DNA from: Psychrobacter sp. Cmf 22.2
GTDB lineage: Bacteria > Pseudomonadota > Gammaproteobacteria > Pseudomonadales > Moraxellaceae
Length of the DNA: 64,000 nt
Reading direction: 5' to 3'
Assembly: GCF_001921745.1 (NCBI RefSeq)
Contig: NZ_MRYA01000002.1
Location: 496,001 to 560,000 of the forward strand
Part shown: positions 36,498 through 46,745 of the stretch, one piece after another
Layout of the letters: the number at the start of each line of letters is the position of its first letter
Position numbering within the stretch: the first letter of the stretch is position 1
Translations under genes and position numbers: made by a program
The notes under the pieces: model-generated
What the model saw: only the letters and a program-made list of their open reading frames with translations
What the model was told of the DNA's origin: nothing
Databases searched by the model: none

Positions 36498-37013
36498 TTA
36501 GGGTCGATGATGCAATACCTCATTGGTTAGTTCCGCCAGCATATTGTCAAAAGCATTCTCTTCAGTAGCTGATTTGGCAGACTCAAGTGTCTCCGTTTTT
36601 TCGATAGGGTTTACTACATCTATTTTTGTATTGTCTAAAGACTGATTTTTCAAAACAGGTGTTTTTGCACTGGATTGATGAGCGGCTAGCGGCGATTCGC
36701 CATTACTAAGTAGCTTCTTTAACCATTCAAAACCATGAACTTCCCACCACGCTTCAAAGCGAGGTAATGTGCTTCCACGTATGGCGGTCGGTAAGTTTAA
36801 TGTGCGTAGAGTTTGGGATAATATCGGATCGGTAACGATTTGATTGCGACTAAGATAAAGCGACTTTGTGTTACCATCATAAGTCTGCCGGCGTTGCCAA
36901 GCCGCATGATCGACTTTCATACGAGGTAATTGCCACAGCTCACCGCGAAAATAAACGACATAAAGTCGCTTTTCAGGATGAACAAAAATAGCATCAATGG
37001 GACGCAATGGCAT
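36498..37013 (-). CDS. hypothetical protein (171 aa)
   Basis: No family recognised. The N-terminal 110 residues look folded (MPLRPIDAIFVHPEKRLYVVYF, LWQLPRMKVDHAAW, LPRFEAWWEVHGFEWL), with conserved-looking aromatic residues; the remainder is polar and probably disordered. It lies 80 bp upstream of the ModA-like gene on the same strand and may share its transcript. Confidence 0.6.
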   Translation of the reverse strand: MPLRPIDAIFVHPEKRLYVVYFRGELWQLPRMKVDHAAWQRRQTYDGNTKSLYLSRNQIVTDPILSQTLRTLNLPTAIRGSTLPRFEAWWEVHGFEWLKKLLSNGESPLAAHQSSAKTPVLKNQSLDNTKIDVVNPIEKTETLESAKSATEENAFDNMLAELTNEVLHHRP

Positions 37014-37500
37014 GATAGGCAGTCATCTCGTATTTGAAGTTAAAAGGGTTTAGATATTAGTCAAGCTCACTGTAAATATATACCTTACGCAAGCTGAACG
37101 ACACTGACTGTCGTAAGCGACTATGTGACTGAGCAATACGCTAGTAAATCTCTAGCATCAGTGGCACACTATGCTACAGCGTATGTATTTTTTATTTATG
37201 TTATTAGACGCAAGTATCTACAATCATCAAATGAGGTCATCTTAGCAGAAATATATAATTGGCACGACCGCCAATCTTGAGCTGATAAGTGTTGTCATTG
37301 GTGACTTTTATTTTAAGAGCCATCATATCAAGAAAACATCTGTTTAGATATAATGGTTCTATATTATCATGAATGATCTCTATGGATGTTCTATCAAGTC
37401 GTCTACAATCGAGAGAATCTCTTTATACCGCCCCATTGCATCACTATTATCGTAGCGTGCACTAGGTATTGTTTATCTTATTTTAATTAGATTATTGTTT
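37014..37500. other. 487-bp intergenic region before recC
   Basis: No gene, RNA or repeat is recognised. A possible -10 element TATAAT lies at 37349-37354 reading toward recC, with only a weak -35. A small hairpin, acgaca-ctgac-tgtcgt, occurs near 37098. AT-rich spacer with the recC promoter is the simplest reading. Confidence 0.4.
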
Positions 37501-40500
37501 ATGTTTACAATTATTCAGTCCCATCGTACCGAGCTTTTGGTTGAACAGTTACTAACAGCGTATAAATCCAAAAACCAGCCAATTTTTGAAGAGTTTATTG
37601 TCATTGTTCCCTCAATGGTACTTGGTGATTGGCTGGATAAATCTATTGCGAGCCAAGCAGGTATCAGCACGTTAGTCACGACCACGTTTTGGGGTCAGTA
37701 TCAATGGACATTGATGCAAAAGATCTTGGCTGAGCATAATACTTGGTTAGAGAATAATCAGCGCACGCAAGAGATTATTACCGTACCAGAGGTGGCAGTA
37801 CTGACTGGCTCGGTGATGCAGTGGCGTCTGTTCGGTTACTTTACCTATTATCAAGCACAGATTATGGCAGATGATAAGCATCCGCTATATCCATTACTGT
37901 CAGCGCTAATAGATGATGAAGCGGATCGCAGTCAGCAAGATGTGCGGCTATGGTCATTGGCGACTGATTTTTCGCGAGTATTTGGTCGTTATTTGAATCA
38001 CCGTGAGGAGTGGCTAACGCTATGGTCTCAGGATAAAGCGGTAGACGTAGAGACGTTGGTTGCTGAAAAGGACAAGCTGACGTTAGAGTTTGATCAGTAC
38101 GCTGGCATGACACCTGAATGGTTGGTTGCGCATTATGTAGAGCTAGAGGCGGCGCAGCGGCATTTATGGCGGTTATTATTTGCCTCTGTATATGAACATC
38201 GCTCTTCCATTGAGCGCCGATTTTGGGAGGTTATGACAAAGAATAGCAGTGAGACAGGCGTCGATATTAAGTCGATCTTGCCGACTCAATTGCATATTTT
38301 TACGATTCAGCAGTTGCCGCAAAATGAGCTGGACTTTTTACAGCGTTTGTCAAAGCATCTTGATATTACCTTGTTGCATTACAATCCATCGCAGCTGTTT
38401 TGGGCAGATATCGTCGATAAGCAGTGGCTACAGCGCCAACAGGTGATTAATCCTGAAAGTGTGTTTTTGCGTGATTACGGGCATACCTTGTTATCACGTC
38501 TTGGCAAACAATCGCGTGAGACCTTTGCAATGCTGGCAGGGCTGTCTGGTAATGAGGATAAAGATGGTTTTATATTGGACTGGCAAGATAAGTTTGATAT
38601 AGAAGATGAGTATCAGGATTCACAACAAGCTATATCAAATTTTGAGGATGCTGAGCGCCCCATGAGTCTGTTGGCACACCTGCAACAAGATGTGCTGATG
38701 CTTGATGAAAGCTCAACCCAGCAAGTAACAGCAGGTCGTTTAAGCGCTGCGCTTGGGGCGCAAATGGCGCTTAACTTAGAAGAGCCAGAAGATTGTTCCA
38801 CGATTGATAGCCCGAAAGTTAATAGTAGCGTAAATAGCCTAAGCAAAGAATCTAGTAATTCAGATCAACAAAAAAAGCAATGGTACAGCGATGATACGCT
38901 AAAAAATAAATATCATGAGCAACCACGCCAATGGAACATTTCTCAATATGACCATAGCCTAAGTATTCACTCTTGTCATAACCTCCAACGTCAACTTGAA
39001 GTCCTACGCGGAATGATTGGTCGTTGGCTCAACGAAGCCAATGACGATGGTAGTACACGTCACTTGTCTGATATTGTCGTGCTATTACCAGATGTTGAGC
39101 GTCATCATGATTTGATTACCTCGGTATTTGTACAAGGCAGGAGGCAAGATGGCCTGACGCTACCAGCCAAGGTCACGGGGGTGGTTGATAAATCAATTCG
39201 CCAACTGTGGGAGGCGATTAGCGGCTTTTATAGTTTGCTTGGTAGTGACACAGCACGTTTTGAAGCGGCGGTGGTCATGGATTGGTTAATGCTGCCGCCA
39301 TTATATGAGAGTCTTGGCTTAACCCATGAGCAGATGAGCCGTGGCTGTGATTTATTAGAGCAGGCGGGCTTTGTACGCGGTTTTGATGAGGCGCATTTGC
39401 AGCGGACGTTAGATACCGCAGACTATGACTACCGTTTTAGCTTTGCTTACGCTTTGGATCAAATCGCTTTAGGTTTAGTGATGCCAGAGGCGGGTATTAG
39501 TGATTGTCTGTATCCGGACAATTGGCAAGACGATACCTTGGCGGAAAAGACCGTTCCTATTTCTGCTATTAGTTTAAATGATGCGCCTATCGTAGAAGCC
39601 TTGTGTCGTGTCCATGCCGGGCTTAATAAGTGCCGACATGACTATCAAGCAAGCTATAAAGCCGAGGACTGGCTAGACCGAATAGAAAACCATATCATCC
39701 ATCCATACTTTGGCGCGCTCGATCAAACCCGCCCTATGCGTGCTATTTTCAATGCCATGAACGGTTTTAAAAGTAGCTTACGGGCCAATCGCCATTATCA
39801 ACGCTATCATGCTCAAATAGATGATCAATTAGATATTGAGACAACTGCTGGTAATGTTTCTGCTGGCACTGACAAGCTAAATGCCGCTCAAGTGGAAGCA
39901 CAGCTATCGAGAGTGAGCACCTTGCCATTAAAGCTTAGCTTTATGTTAGGTAGTATCGAGGACGAGCTAGAAAGCCAGCAAGTCAGTGCCGAGCCGACAG
40001 GGGTTATTACTTTTGGACGTTTCGGTGCACTGCGTAATGTACCGTTCGGACTGGTAGTGATGCTCAATATGGATTTGTCTGAGTTTCCTAATCGCGACCG
40101 TGATAATCGTTATGATTTGATGAAAGCGGGATTGGCCAAGCGCGGCGATAGATTTAGTGAAGATGATGACAATGGGGCATTTTTAGATGCCGTGCTATGC
40201 GCGCGCAATGCGTGCTGGATCTTTTATAATGGTCAGCGTTTAACCGATACCCATGAGCATCTGCCTGCCAATCCGGTCAGTGAGCTATTGCAGTTTTTGC
40301 GTGGTGAGGTGCAATGGCAATGGGATCCTCTTAAAAATGCTCAAAAAGATGCGCAGGCTGATTTAACGGCTCAAGTGCAACGTTATCTACCTGAACTTAT
40401 CGAGAAGTGGCTTGTCACGCGTCATCCAGCGCTACCCTTTGCAGATGAAGTATTTGTACAGCCCGACTCTTTATCTACCAATTCTAGCTATGAAAATAAT

Positions 40501-41865
40501 GTTGAAAGAAACAATGAGCAGGATGACGGTCAAGAGCTCATACAGTCATTAGCGCGCGCGATGCAAAGCGAAAAGCTCTATCAAAAAAGCACTCATGCGC
40601 CTGCAAAAGTCTGGCAAGAGGTATTTGAGCGTCTGCAAGCGCAAATTGATACGGACACACCGCATCATGCTATCAAAGTCGTGCTACCTAATAAGGCTGA
40701 ATACGCTGCTATTGCTGCTACCATCACTCAGCCTATTGAGCTAACCGCTGAGCACAGTGAGTTGCTCTTTGATGTTCAGCAGGTCGATATGCAGTACTTG
40801 TACTATCATGTACGTCATCCGGCAAAGCACTTCTTAAAAGAGCAACAAGTCCATGTTGTGTTGCCAACAGAAGATACCATACATCAGGAGCCGTTGGCGT
40901 TATCAGGCCTGGGTGCTTATGCAGTGAATGCGCAGCTATTAACTGACTTGTACGCAAGCTCCTATACTAATAGTGATAATGCAGAAGAACGTCAGCAGAC
41001 AACGAAGCGTTTAAATGGTTTGCTATATGACCGAGTCATGCCCGCTGGCGTCGCCCGTCAATCGACCTTACAGTATCAACAGCTAAAGATTACCCAACAA
41101 TGCCAGGACTTTGCCGAGCAGCTAACAGCGTTAGGTATTAATGTTAATACTGGTATGAACAGTGATGTAAATACGGAGCAGTGCCTAAGCTTATTGACCC
41201 CATGCGTGGAAAAAATGGTCAGTGTGCAAGCACCTGCTATGAATGTACAAGGTCAATTGCAAATCAAGGGAGTTGTCCCGCTAGAGATTAATACGGCAGA
41301 TGCAACAACTTCACCTAAGCTTTGGCTAAATATCTTACCTAATAGCGCTCGTACCCAGCATTTATTACGTTTCTGGCTTTCGCATGTCTATTGGCAAGTG
41401 TCGCGACGTACTAATGAGGCACAAGTCGCTGACGGTGATGGCAAAAGTATCTGGCGCTTTAGTAAAGGTAGCGACGAATATAAAAAGTTTAAAGGTAAAG
41501 CGACCTTTGCGCTTGCGCCGATAGATTATGACACGGCTTTAGTAGAGCTGCTTAAATGGGTTAAGTTTGCACAAATTGCCAGCACTACACCGATGACCGT
41601 GCTGCCTGTACACGCGACGACTTATTTGGATAAGGTGAGAGAGGCGGAAAAGAGTGATACAAGCTATCAGCCGAAGCGTAGTGACTTTGACAGCTGGTTA
41701 TGGGCAGGCTTTAACAGCGATATCATTTATGATACTTGCGCCCAGCATGAGCTTTGGCAATATATATTACAAAACCAAGATGCGTTTAGTGCGCTTACCG
41801 ATGCTTTGTCGTCTTTAGCTCAGCCATTGTTTGAAATGATGGATAACGCGTTAGAGCCGTTATAG
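37501..41865 (+). CDS. recC: RecBCD subunit gamma, RecC
   Basis: The protein has 1454 residues from ATG 37501; a TTG at 37495 is also open. The N-terminus MFTIIQSHRTELLVEQLL and the IVPSMVLGDWLD segment match RecC, as does LPLKLSFMLGSIEDELE..GVITFGRFGALRNVPFGLVVMLNMDLSEFPNRD, the inactive-helicase portion that recognises Chi. It is longer than the E. coli protein (1122 aa) because of polar linkers rich in Ser, Asn and Gln. It is the first gene of recC-recB-recD and acts with them in double-strand-break repair. Two copies of an in-frame NSLS-type repeat fall in the linker around residues 443-490. Confidence 0.93.
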   Translation: MFTIIQSHRTELLVEQLLTAYKSKNQPIFEEFIVIVPSMVLGDWLDKSIASQAGISTLVTTTFWGQYQWTLMQKILAEHNTWLENNQRTQEIITVPEVAVLTGSVMQWRLFGYFTYYQAQIMADDKHPLYPLLSALIDDEADRSQQDVRLWSLATDFSRVFGRYLNHREEWLTLWSQDKAVDVETLVAEKDKLTLEFDQYAGMTPEWLVAHYVELEAAQRHLWRLLFASVYEHRSSIERRFWEVMTKNSSETGVDIKSILPTQLHIFTIQQLPQNELDFLQRLSKHLDITLLHYNPSQLFWADIVDKQWLQRQQVINPESVFLRDYGHTLLSRLGKQSRETFAMLAGLSGNEDKDGFILDWQDKFDIEDEYQDSQQAISNFEDAERPMSLLAHLQQDVLMLDESSTQQVTAGRLSAALGAQMALNLEEPEDCSTIDSPKVNSSVNSLSKESSNSDQQKKQWYSDDTLKNKYHEQPRQWNISQYDHSLSIHSCHNLQRQLEVLRGMIGRWLNEANDDGSTRHLSDIVVLLPDVERHHDLITSVFVQGRRQDGLTLPAKVTGVVDKSIRQLWEAISGFYSLLGSDTARFEAAVVMDWLMLPPLYESLGLTHEQMSRGCDLLEQAGFVRGFDEAHLQRTLDTADYDYRFSFAYALDQIALGLVMPEAGISDCLYPDNWQDDTLAEKTVPISAISLNDAPIVEALCRVHAGLNKCRHDYQASYKAEDWLDRIENHIIHPYFGALDQTRPMRAIFNAMNGFKSSLRANRHYQRYHAQIDDQLDIETTAGNVSAGTDKLNAAQVEAQLSRVSTLPLKLSFMLGSIEDELESQQVSAEPTGVITFGRFGALRNVPFGLVVMLNMDLSEFPNRDRDNRYDLMKAGLAKRGDRFSEDDDNGAFLDAVLCARNACWIFYNGQRLTDTHEHLPANPVSELLQFLRGEVQWQWDPLKNAQKDAQADLTAQVQRYLPELIEKWLVTRHPALPFADEVFVQPDSLSTNSSYENNVERNNEQDDGQELIQSLARAMQSEKLYQKSTHAPAKVWQEVFERLQAQIDTDTPHHAIKVVLPNKAEYAAIAATITQPIELTAEHSELLFDVQQVDMQYLYYHVRHPAKHFLKEQQVHVVLPTEDTIHQEPLALSGLGAYAVNAQLLTDLYASSYTNSDNAEERQQTTKRLNGLLYDRVMPAGVARQSTLQYQQLKITQQCQDFAEQLTALGINVNTGMNSDVNTEQCLSLLTPCVEKMVSVQAPAMNVQGQLQIKGVVPLEINTADATTSPKLWLNILPNSARTQHLLRFWLSHVYWQVSRRTNEAQVADGDGKSIWRFSKGSDEYKKFKGKATFALAPIDYDTALVELLKWVKFAQIASTTPMTVLPVHATTYLDKVREAEKSDTSYQPKRSDFDSWLWAGFNSDIIYDTCAQHELWQYILQNQDAFSALTDALSSLAQPLFEMMDNALEPL
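38831..38847 (+). repeat. recCBD dispersed repeat, copy 1 (in recC)
   Basis: taaatagcctaagcaaa, read in frame as V-NSLSK. All 17 bases are identical to copy 4 in recD. Confidence 0.75.
38954..38963 (+). repeat. recCBD dispersed repeat, copy 2 (core only, in recC)
   Basis: The 10-base core atagcctaag, read as HSLS in the same codon phase as the other copies. Flanks are not conserved. Confidence 0.6.
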
Positions 41866-41980
41866 AGCCTGTTTTATTGGTTTTATAAACTTCTTAACAA
41901 TCTTCTCAAATGTAGACCTCTTACAGTACTAATTTGTGTTTTTGTAGCATTATTTTAAAGCATTGAACAAGTGATTTCTT

Positions 41981-44900
41981 ATGGATCAGTATGATAACGA
42001 TAGCAGCAGTCTTAATAGCGACTTTAATAGTATGAGTCATGAAACGGATACTTTTGCTAGCACTGCAACCGATAGCGTTAATGATGTTGATAAGGTGGCC
42101 GAAAAGTCTGAGCAACCGCCTGCAGTTCGAGTGCCGTTAACTGGTAAGTACTTGATAGAAGCTTCAGCGGGTACAGGTAAGACATGGACGCTGACGGGCA
42201 TTGTCCTACGCTTACTGATTGAAGCCAAACGCGCTCCTGAACATATCATCGCCACTACCTTTACTCGGGCAGCGGCTGCTGAGATGCGTGAACGTATCCA
42301 TGCGCGCTTGGTTGATTTTTATCAAGTACTGCAATGGCTCAATAAACTGCAAGCTGATACCAATACTCATTCAATTTTATACCCGCAATTTAATGGTATT
42401 AAGACTAACAATACGAATAAAAGCACCAAGAAAGCCGAGTCAAAATCCACTGATAACGCCAAAAAAGCCAAAGAGACGAGTAAAGTAAGTCTTGAGCAGA
42501 AGCAAGCACGCTTACAATGGTTAGAGCAGCAAGCCAAGCTGGCAGCAACCGCTGATCTCGTGACAGACCCTATCAACAGCCATCTGATCGAATACCTTTT
42601 GGATCATACGGAAGACTATCCACTAGCTGATGCTATCAGGCGCTGTGCATTGGTACTGACGACGTTAGATAAGCTGTTTGTTGGCACACTAGACAGTCTG
42701 TCGCAAAAATGGCTGTCTGAGTATAGCGCGGAGACGGGACATCAGCAGGGTATGCAAATTAGCGATGATGAGCAGACGGTGATAGAGAGTATCATTCATG
42801 ATGCCGTACGTGCGCATCATAGTTATATGTACTATCAGCAGCCTGACATATATCAATTATTACAGCATACCAATCGTCTGACCACGCCTGCCGATCACCT
42901 AAACGTGGCGCAGAAGTCCTTGCAGTTTATCTCCACACCTATTGAGCCTGTTGATTTGGGCGAGCCAATAGACTTTAATGCTTACCAGCAAGCATTAGAT
43001 GATTTTAAAAATTGTGATCTAACAGACGTAAAGCCGTACTTTGATAAAGACTATCGCAAAGCGCAAGGCTTTACTGGTAACGCTGTACTTGGTACAAAGG
43101 TTGATAAAATAGTTAATATTCAAACTGCTATACAACAAAATGGCGCTGCGTTCTTTACTCATTTGGATGAGGAAACCCAAAAGTTTTATGATGCACTGCC
43201 TTATGCATTTCTTAGTAAAGACGATGGCGGTAAAGGTTTCAATAAGGGCAAAGAGCTTGCGCGCCAAACCTTTATCAATCTTGATAGCATTCAGGCTCTA
43301 AAAGCGCTACATGATTACACCCAGCAGATTGAGTTGTATCTAGATGGCCTTATAGAAAACCTAAATCGTGATATCGCGTTAAAGGTAAGACAAAAGCTAC
43401 CATCGGTCTTAGAAGAGCGACGCGAGACGACTTTTGCTCTACAAATGGTACGGTTAAATCAAGCGCTAACCGGTAAACAAGGGCAGCGGCTGGCACGTTA
43501 TATTCGTCATCATTATCCCATTGCCCTGATTGATGAGTCGCAAGATATCAATGGTGAGCAGGCGCGTATGATTGAGCGCATCTATCTCTCTAGGAAGACT
43601 GATAATAAAGACCCTCGTGTTCAAGACAGAAGTCGCGGTTTCTTGTTATTGGTAGGTGACCCTAAACAGGCGATTTATGGTTTCCGTGGTGGTGATGTGG
43701 CCAACTACAACGCCATGAAAGCACGGTTTGATGATAAGCATATTATGAGCTTGAACGTGAATCGACGTTCCAATGAGCGCTTAATCACGGCACTGAATCA
43801 CTGGTTTGGACGCACAAAACCTGCTACCAATGTGAATGAGTCTACAAGTTCAGGCGCTGTCGATGAGTTAGCCCAGTTAGGTAAGGGTATTTACTACCAG
43901 CATATCACGGCGATTAAGACCGAGTCGCGATTATCTTGGCAACAGTCAACTGCTGAACAAACTGTGAGCCTATCTTCTGAAACTGCTTCTATTGCATCAA
44001 ATAGCCCAGTTAGTGTCATCCATCTGCCTTATGACAAAGACGCCAAGCACAATGCTTGTGAGCTGACGGCCTTACATATTGCCGCACTTCTCGGTAGTCA
44101 GCAGACCATGGAGGGACGACCATTAAAACCAAGTGATATCGGTGTATTGGGCCGTACCAAAAAGGATCTAAAGCAAGTCGAAGATATGCTCGCTAAGCTT
44201 GGCGTGCCGACACTCGAGACGGCGGAGAACAACGTCTTTGACACGCCTATAGCCGCTGATCTAGCAGCGTTACTAGAAGCCATGCTACGCCCGCATCGCC
44301 GTGACATTATCAATCGAGTGTTGACAAGCCATTTTTACCAATTAAGTCTCAACGATGTGCAAGCACTCATGCAAAGTGTGGATAACGACAGCATAGAACA
44401 GCTAAGCGCTGAGCAAGCTATTGGAACGTCAGATGCAGACCTTGAACAAGCCGCACTCAAGCAGCGTTATCAAGACTTCCAAAATTATATAAAGATAGCC
44501 GCTAGCCAATGGCAGCATAATGGCATCTTATCCGCACTGCATTATTTGTTTGGTCATAACCCAATGGCCTACAGAACAGAGAGTCGTACAGTGCGTCCAA
44601 CAGAGCATCAAAGCATTTGGGTAGGTCTTGCAGAATTAGAAAATGGGGCACGCTATCTTATGGATTTGCGCCATCTAATGGATATCTTAGCTCAGTACGG
44701 GATGCATATTGGTGAGCATGAGATGCTGGCATGGTATAAGAAAAACATGAATAGTAAACGTACACCTGAATGGGCGAAGCAGCAGCCATTGCCGACTGAG
44801 TCAGGTGTCCAATTGATGACTATTCATAAGTCTAAAGGGTTAGAGTTTCCAGTGGTATATGTCATTGGTATGGATGGGACTAGCAAAAAAGCCGGTGATA

Positions 44901-46573
44901 GCAGTAAACATAATTTATTTTTATTCGATCACGAGAGTGCTGATAGCAGTATTAATAACGATAATAATAATGACGTCAACAACATCAATAATAACAAAAC
45001 CGAGCGTCGTCTATCTGCTTGTAAAGGCAAACCGCATAGTAAATCAGCAAAAGGAGAGACGCCAACAGATTACTATGCTCAGTTTGAAACGACTGAGAAT
45101 TACGAAGAGCTTAGACGCTTAGCCTATGTGGCTTTTACCCGCGCCAGTGAACAGCTGTATATGGTATTAGCAGACAGCTACAATAAAACGGGTGCTGAAC
45201 GTAAGCCAAGCCTTAAATGGTTAAGTTGCGAAGATCACAAGTTCACACTGCCAGAGCGCCTATACGATCATATCGGCTGGCTAGAATACAGTACGGTTGC
45301 AACCAATGCTGAGACTATAGTTAAAGCTAATGGGAAAGCTGCAAAGATTGATAATAATGAAATTAAAAACGATGCTGATACGTTGCTGCGTATTGATTAT
45401 CAAGATGCCTACGCACAGATTCGAGTAAATTACTTTAGGGGTTGGGCAAAAACCAGCTTCACCGCACTATCTCGGCAGCTGAGTGAGCAAGGTAAAGCTT
45501 TAGCTGTGTTTGATGATGGTATAGAGGATGACTTAGACTTAACGGATAGTGTGGATTTAACAGATGGTATAGATTTAACAGATGGTACGAATTTGTCGGC
45601 TGCCTCTACATCTGGAAATATAACTAACGCAGAAGGTAACGAGAGTAATGAGAATAACTCTGCTTTAATGACGGCAGATAATATTCGCTTCCGTTTTGTA
45701 AGAGGCGCCAATGCGGGTACATTCTTGCACGAAGTTTTTGAAAAGATAGATTTTAATAATGACAGTAAATGGTCGGCGATTATTGATCAAGGTATTCGCC
45801 AATACCAGCTACCAGTTAGCTATACAAGTGCAACCAACCAACAGCGTCTGCTACAAGATATACCCTCAAGCGCAAGTGATAATGAAAGTACCAGTGTAGT
45901 ACCTATAGAAGAGGACAGTCAATTAGCCGTTGCTCATGATGAGCTAATGACATGGGTATCAGACGTACTAGCAGCGCCACTGTTAGCTTCAGGGCAGCCA
46001 TTACAAGCCATCTCGCCCAAACAACGTATTGCTGAGCTGAGCTTCAACATGGGACTGGCTGATGACTTTACCCCTGAACGTATTAACGAGGTCTTTAAGC
46101 AGCACCTACCTGACGATCCTGATAAGCATATAGAGCTAACAGCGCAGTACTCTGATCATATCTATCGCTATTTGCGCGGTGAGATTGATCTGGTTTATGA
46201 GCACGCGGGCAAGTTTTATGTGGTGGACTATAAAAGTAATTATCTAGGAAATAGCCTAAGTAATTATAATTATAAAAGCTTAAGCGCCGCTATGAATAAA
46301 GCTGGTTATTGGCTACAAGCAGTCATCTATCAAGTCGCGTTACATCGTTTTTTACGGTTACGCTTACATGATTATGAAGGCAATGAAGAGCAGTATCTGG
46401 GTGCGGTAGAATACCTATTCCTACGCGGTATCGATACACAAGATAGTCAGAACGATAATGTTGAACATATCGACAGCAACGTTAATAGCTATGGCCGTAT
46501 TCAATGGCAAATACCTTTTGCGCTAGTACAAGCGCTTGATGAGATGTTTGGTACTCCTAAAGCGTATAGTTAA
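41981..46573 (+). CDS. recB: RecBCD subunit beta, RecB helicase-nuclease
   Basis: A 1530-residue UvrD/Rep-type helicase fused to a nuclease. After a disordered 50-residue start comes Walker A (EASAGTGKTWT, near 60-70), then TTFTRAAAAEMRERIH, LIDESQDINGEQ (Walker B region), LVGDPKQAIYGFRGGDV, MTIHKSKGLEFPVVYVIGMD and YVAFTRASEQLYMVL. The RecB nuclease follows with FLHEVFEKIDF and, near residue 1415, EIDLVYEHAGKFYVVDYKSNYLG, holding the catalytic D..DYK. Lys/Asn/Thr-rich and Asn/Asp-rich linkers (residues about 145-170 and 988-1010) are insertions relative to E. coli RecB (1180 aa). It starts 115 bp after recC. Confidence 0.94.
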   Translation: MDQYDNDSSSLNSDFNSMSHETDTFASTATDSVNDVDKVAEKSEQPPAVRVPLTGKYLIEASAGTGKTWTLTGIVLRLLIEAKRAPEHIIATTFTRAAAAEMRERIHARLVDFYQVLQWLNKLQADTNTHSILYPQFNGIKTNNTNKSTKKAESKSTDNAKKAKETSKVSLEQKQARLQWLEQQAKLAATADLVTDPINSHLIEYLLDHTEDYPLADAIRRCALVLTTLDKLFVGTLDSLSQKWLSEYSAETGHQQGMQISDDEQTVIESIIHDAVRAHHSYMYYQQPDIYQLLQHTNRLTTPADHLNVAQKSLQFISTPIEPVDLGEPIDFNAYQQALDDFKNCDLTDVKPYFDKDYRKAQGFTGNAVLGTKVDKIVNIQTAIQQNGAAFFTHLDEETQKFYDALPYAFLSKDDGGKGFNKGKELARQTFINLDSIQALKALHDYTQQIELYLDGLIENLNRDIALKVRQKLPSVLEERRETTFALQMVRLNQALTGKQGQRLARYIRHHYPIALIDESQDINGEQARMIERIYLSRKTDNKDPRVQDRSRGFLLLVGDPKQAIYGFRGGDVANYNAMKARFDDKHIMSLNVNRRSNERLITALNHWFGRTKPATNVNESTSSGAVDELAQLGKGIYYQHITAIKTESRLSWQQSTAEQTVSLSSETASIASNSPVSVIHLPYDKDAKHNACELTALHIAALLGSQQTMEGRPLKPSDIGVLGRTKKDLKQVEDMLAKLGVPTLETAENNVFDTPIAADLAALLEAMLRPHRRDIINRVLTSHFYQLSLNDVQALMQSVDNDSIEQLSAEQAIGTSDADLEQAALKQRYQDFQNYIKIAASQWQHNGILSALHYLFGHNPMAYRTESRTVRPTEHQSIWVGLAELENGARYLMDLRHLMDILAQYGMHIGEHEMLAWYKKNMNSKRTPEWAKQQPLPTESGVQLMTIHKSKGLEFPVVYVIGMDGTSKKAGDSSKHNLFLFDHESADSSINNDNNNDVNNINNNKTERRLSACKGKPHSKSAKGETPTDYYAQFETTENYEELRRLAYVAFTRASEQLYMVLADSYNKTGAERKPSLKWLSCEDHKFTLPERLYDHIGWLEYSTVATNAETIVKANGKAAKIDNNEIKNDADTLLRIDYQDAYAQIRVNYFRGWAKTSFTALSRQLSEQGKALAVFDDGIEDDLDLTDSVDLTDGIDLTDGTNLSAASTSGNITNAEGNESNENNSALMTADNIRFRFVRGANAGTFLHEVFEKIDFNNDSKWSAIIDQGIRQYQLPVSYTSATNQQRLLQDIPSSASDNESTSVVPIEEDSQLAVAHDELMTWVSDVLAAPLLASGQPLQAISPKQRIAELSFNMGLADDFTPERINEVFKQHLPDDPDKHIELTAQYSDHIYRYLRGEIDLVYEHAGKFYVVDYKSNYLGNSLSNYNYKSLSAAMNKAGYWLQAVIYQVALHRFLRLRLHDYEGNEEQYLGAVEYLFLRGIDTQDSQNDNVEHIDSNVNSYGRIQWQIPFALVQALDEMFGTPKAYS
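45536..45589 (+). repeat. 18-bp tandem repeat in recB (three units)
   Basis: Units gacttaacggatagtgtg, gatttaacagatggtata and gatttaacagatggtacg encode DLTDSV-DLTDGI-DLTDGT. The array lies in the acidic linker before the nuclease domain and is an obvious length-variable site. Confidence 0.8.
46249..46265 (+). repeat. recCBD dispersed repeat, copy 3 (in recB)
   Basis: aaatagcctaagtaatt, read as NSLSN within the nuclease domain just after YKSNYLG. All 17 bases are identical to copy 5 in recD. Confidence 0.75.
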
Positions 46574-46593
46574 CACCCTTTAAAATAGGTACA

Positions 46594-46669
46594 GTGCTGC
46601 TGGTATTAATTTCTCTTGCGTGCTGTGCCTACACAGACAGAGGCTGCGCGAAATTAATACCAGCAGCAC
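46594..46669. repeat. 76-bp palindromic element between recB and recD
   Basis: gtgctgctggtattaatttc (46594-46613) and gaaattaataccagcagcac (46650-46669) are perfect 20-bp inverted arms around a 36-nt centre that has a small internal stem (gcct/aggc). There is no terminal T-run. It could be a REP/MITE-like intergenic repeat or a regulatory hairpin between recB and recD. No second copy is seen in this window. Confidence 0.8.
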
Positions 46670-46745
46670 GTGGGATAGAGTGCGTCAATTTTTTTTAGCA
46701 TAAACTATAGTACGATTATAAAATAATGATAAAAATGGATGAATA

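Noticed and set aside
46594..46669. inverted repeat as the simple terminator of recB
   Set aside because: The arms are far apart (36-nt centre), there is no U-tract, and recD follows on the same strand.
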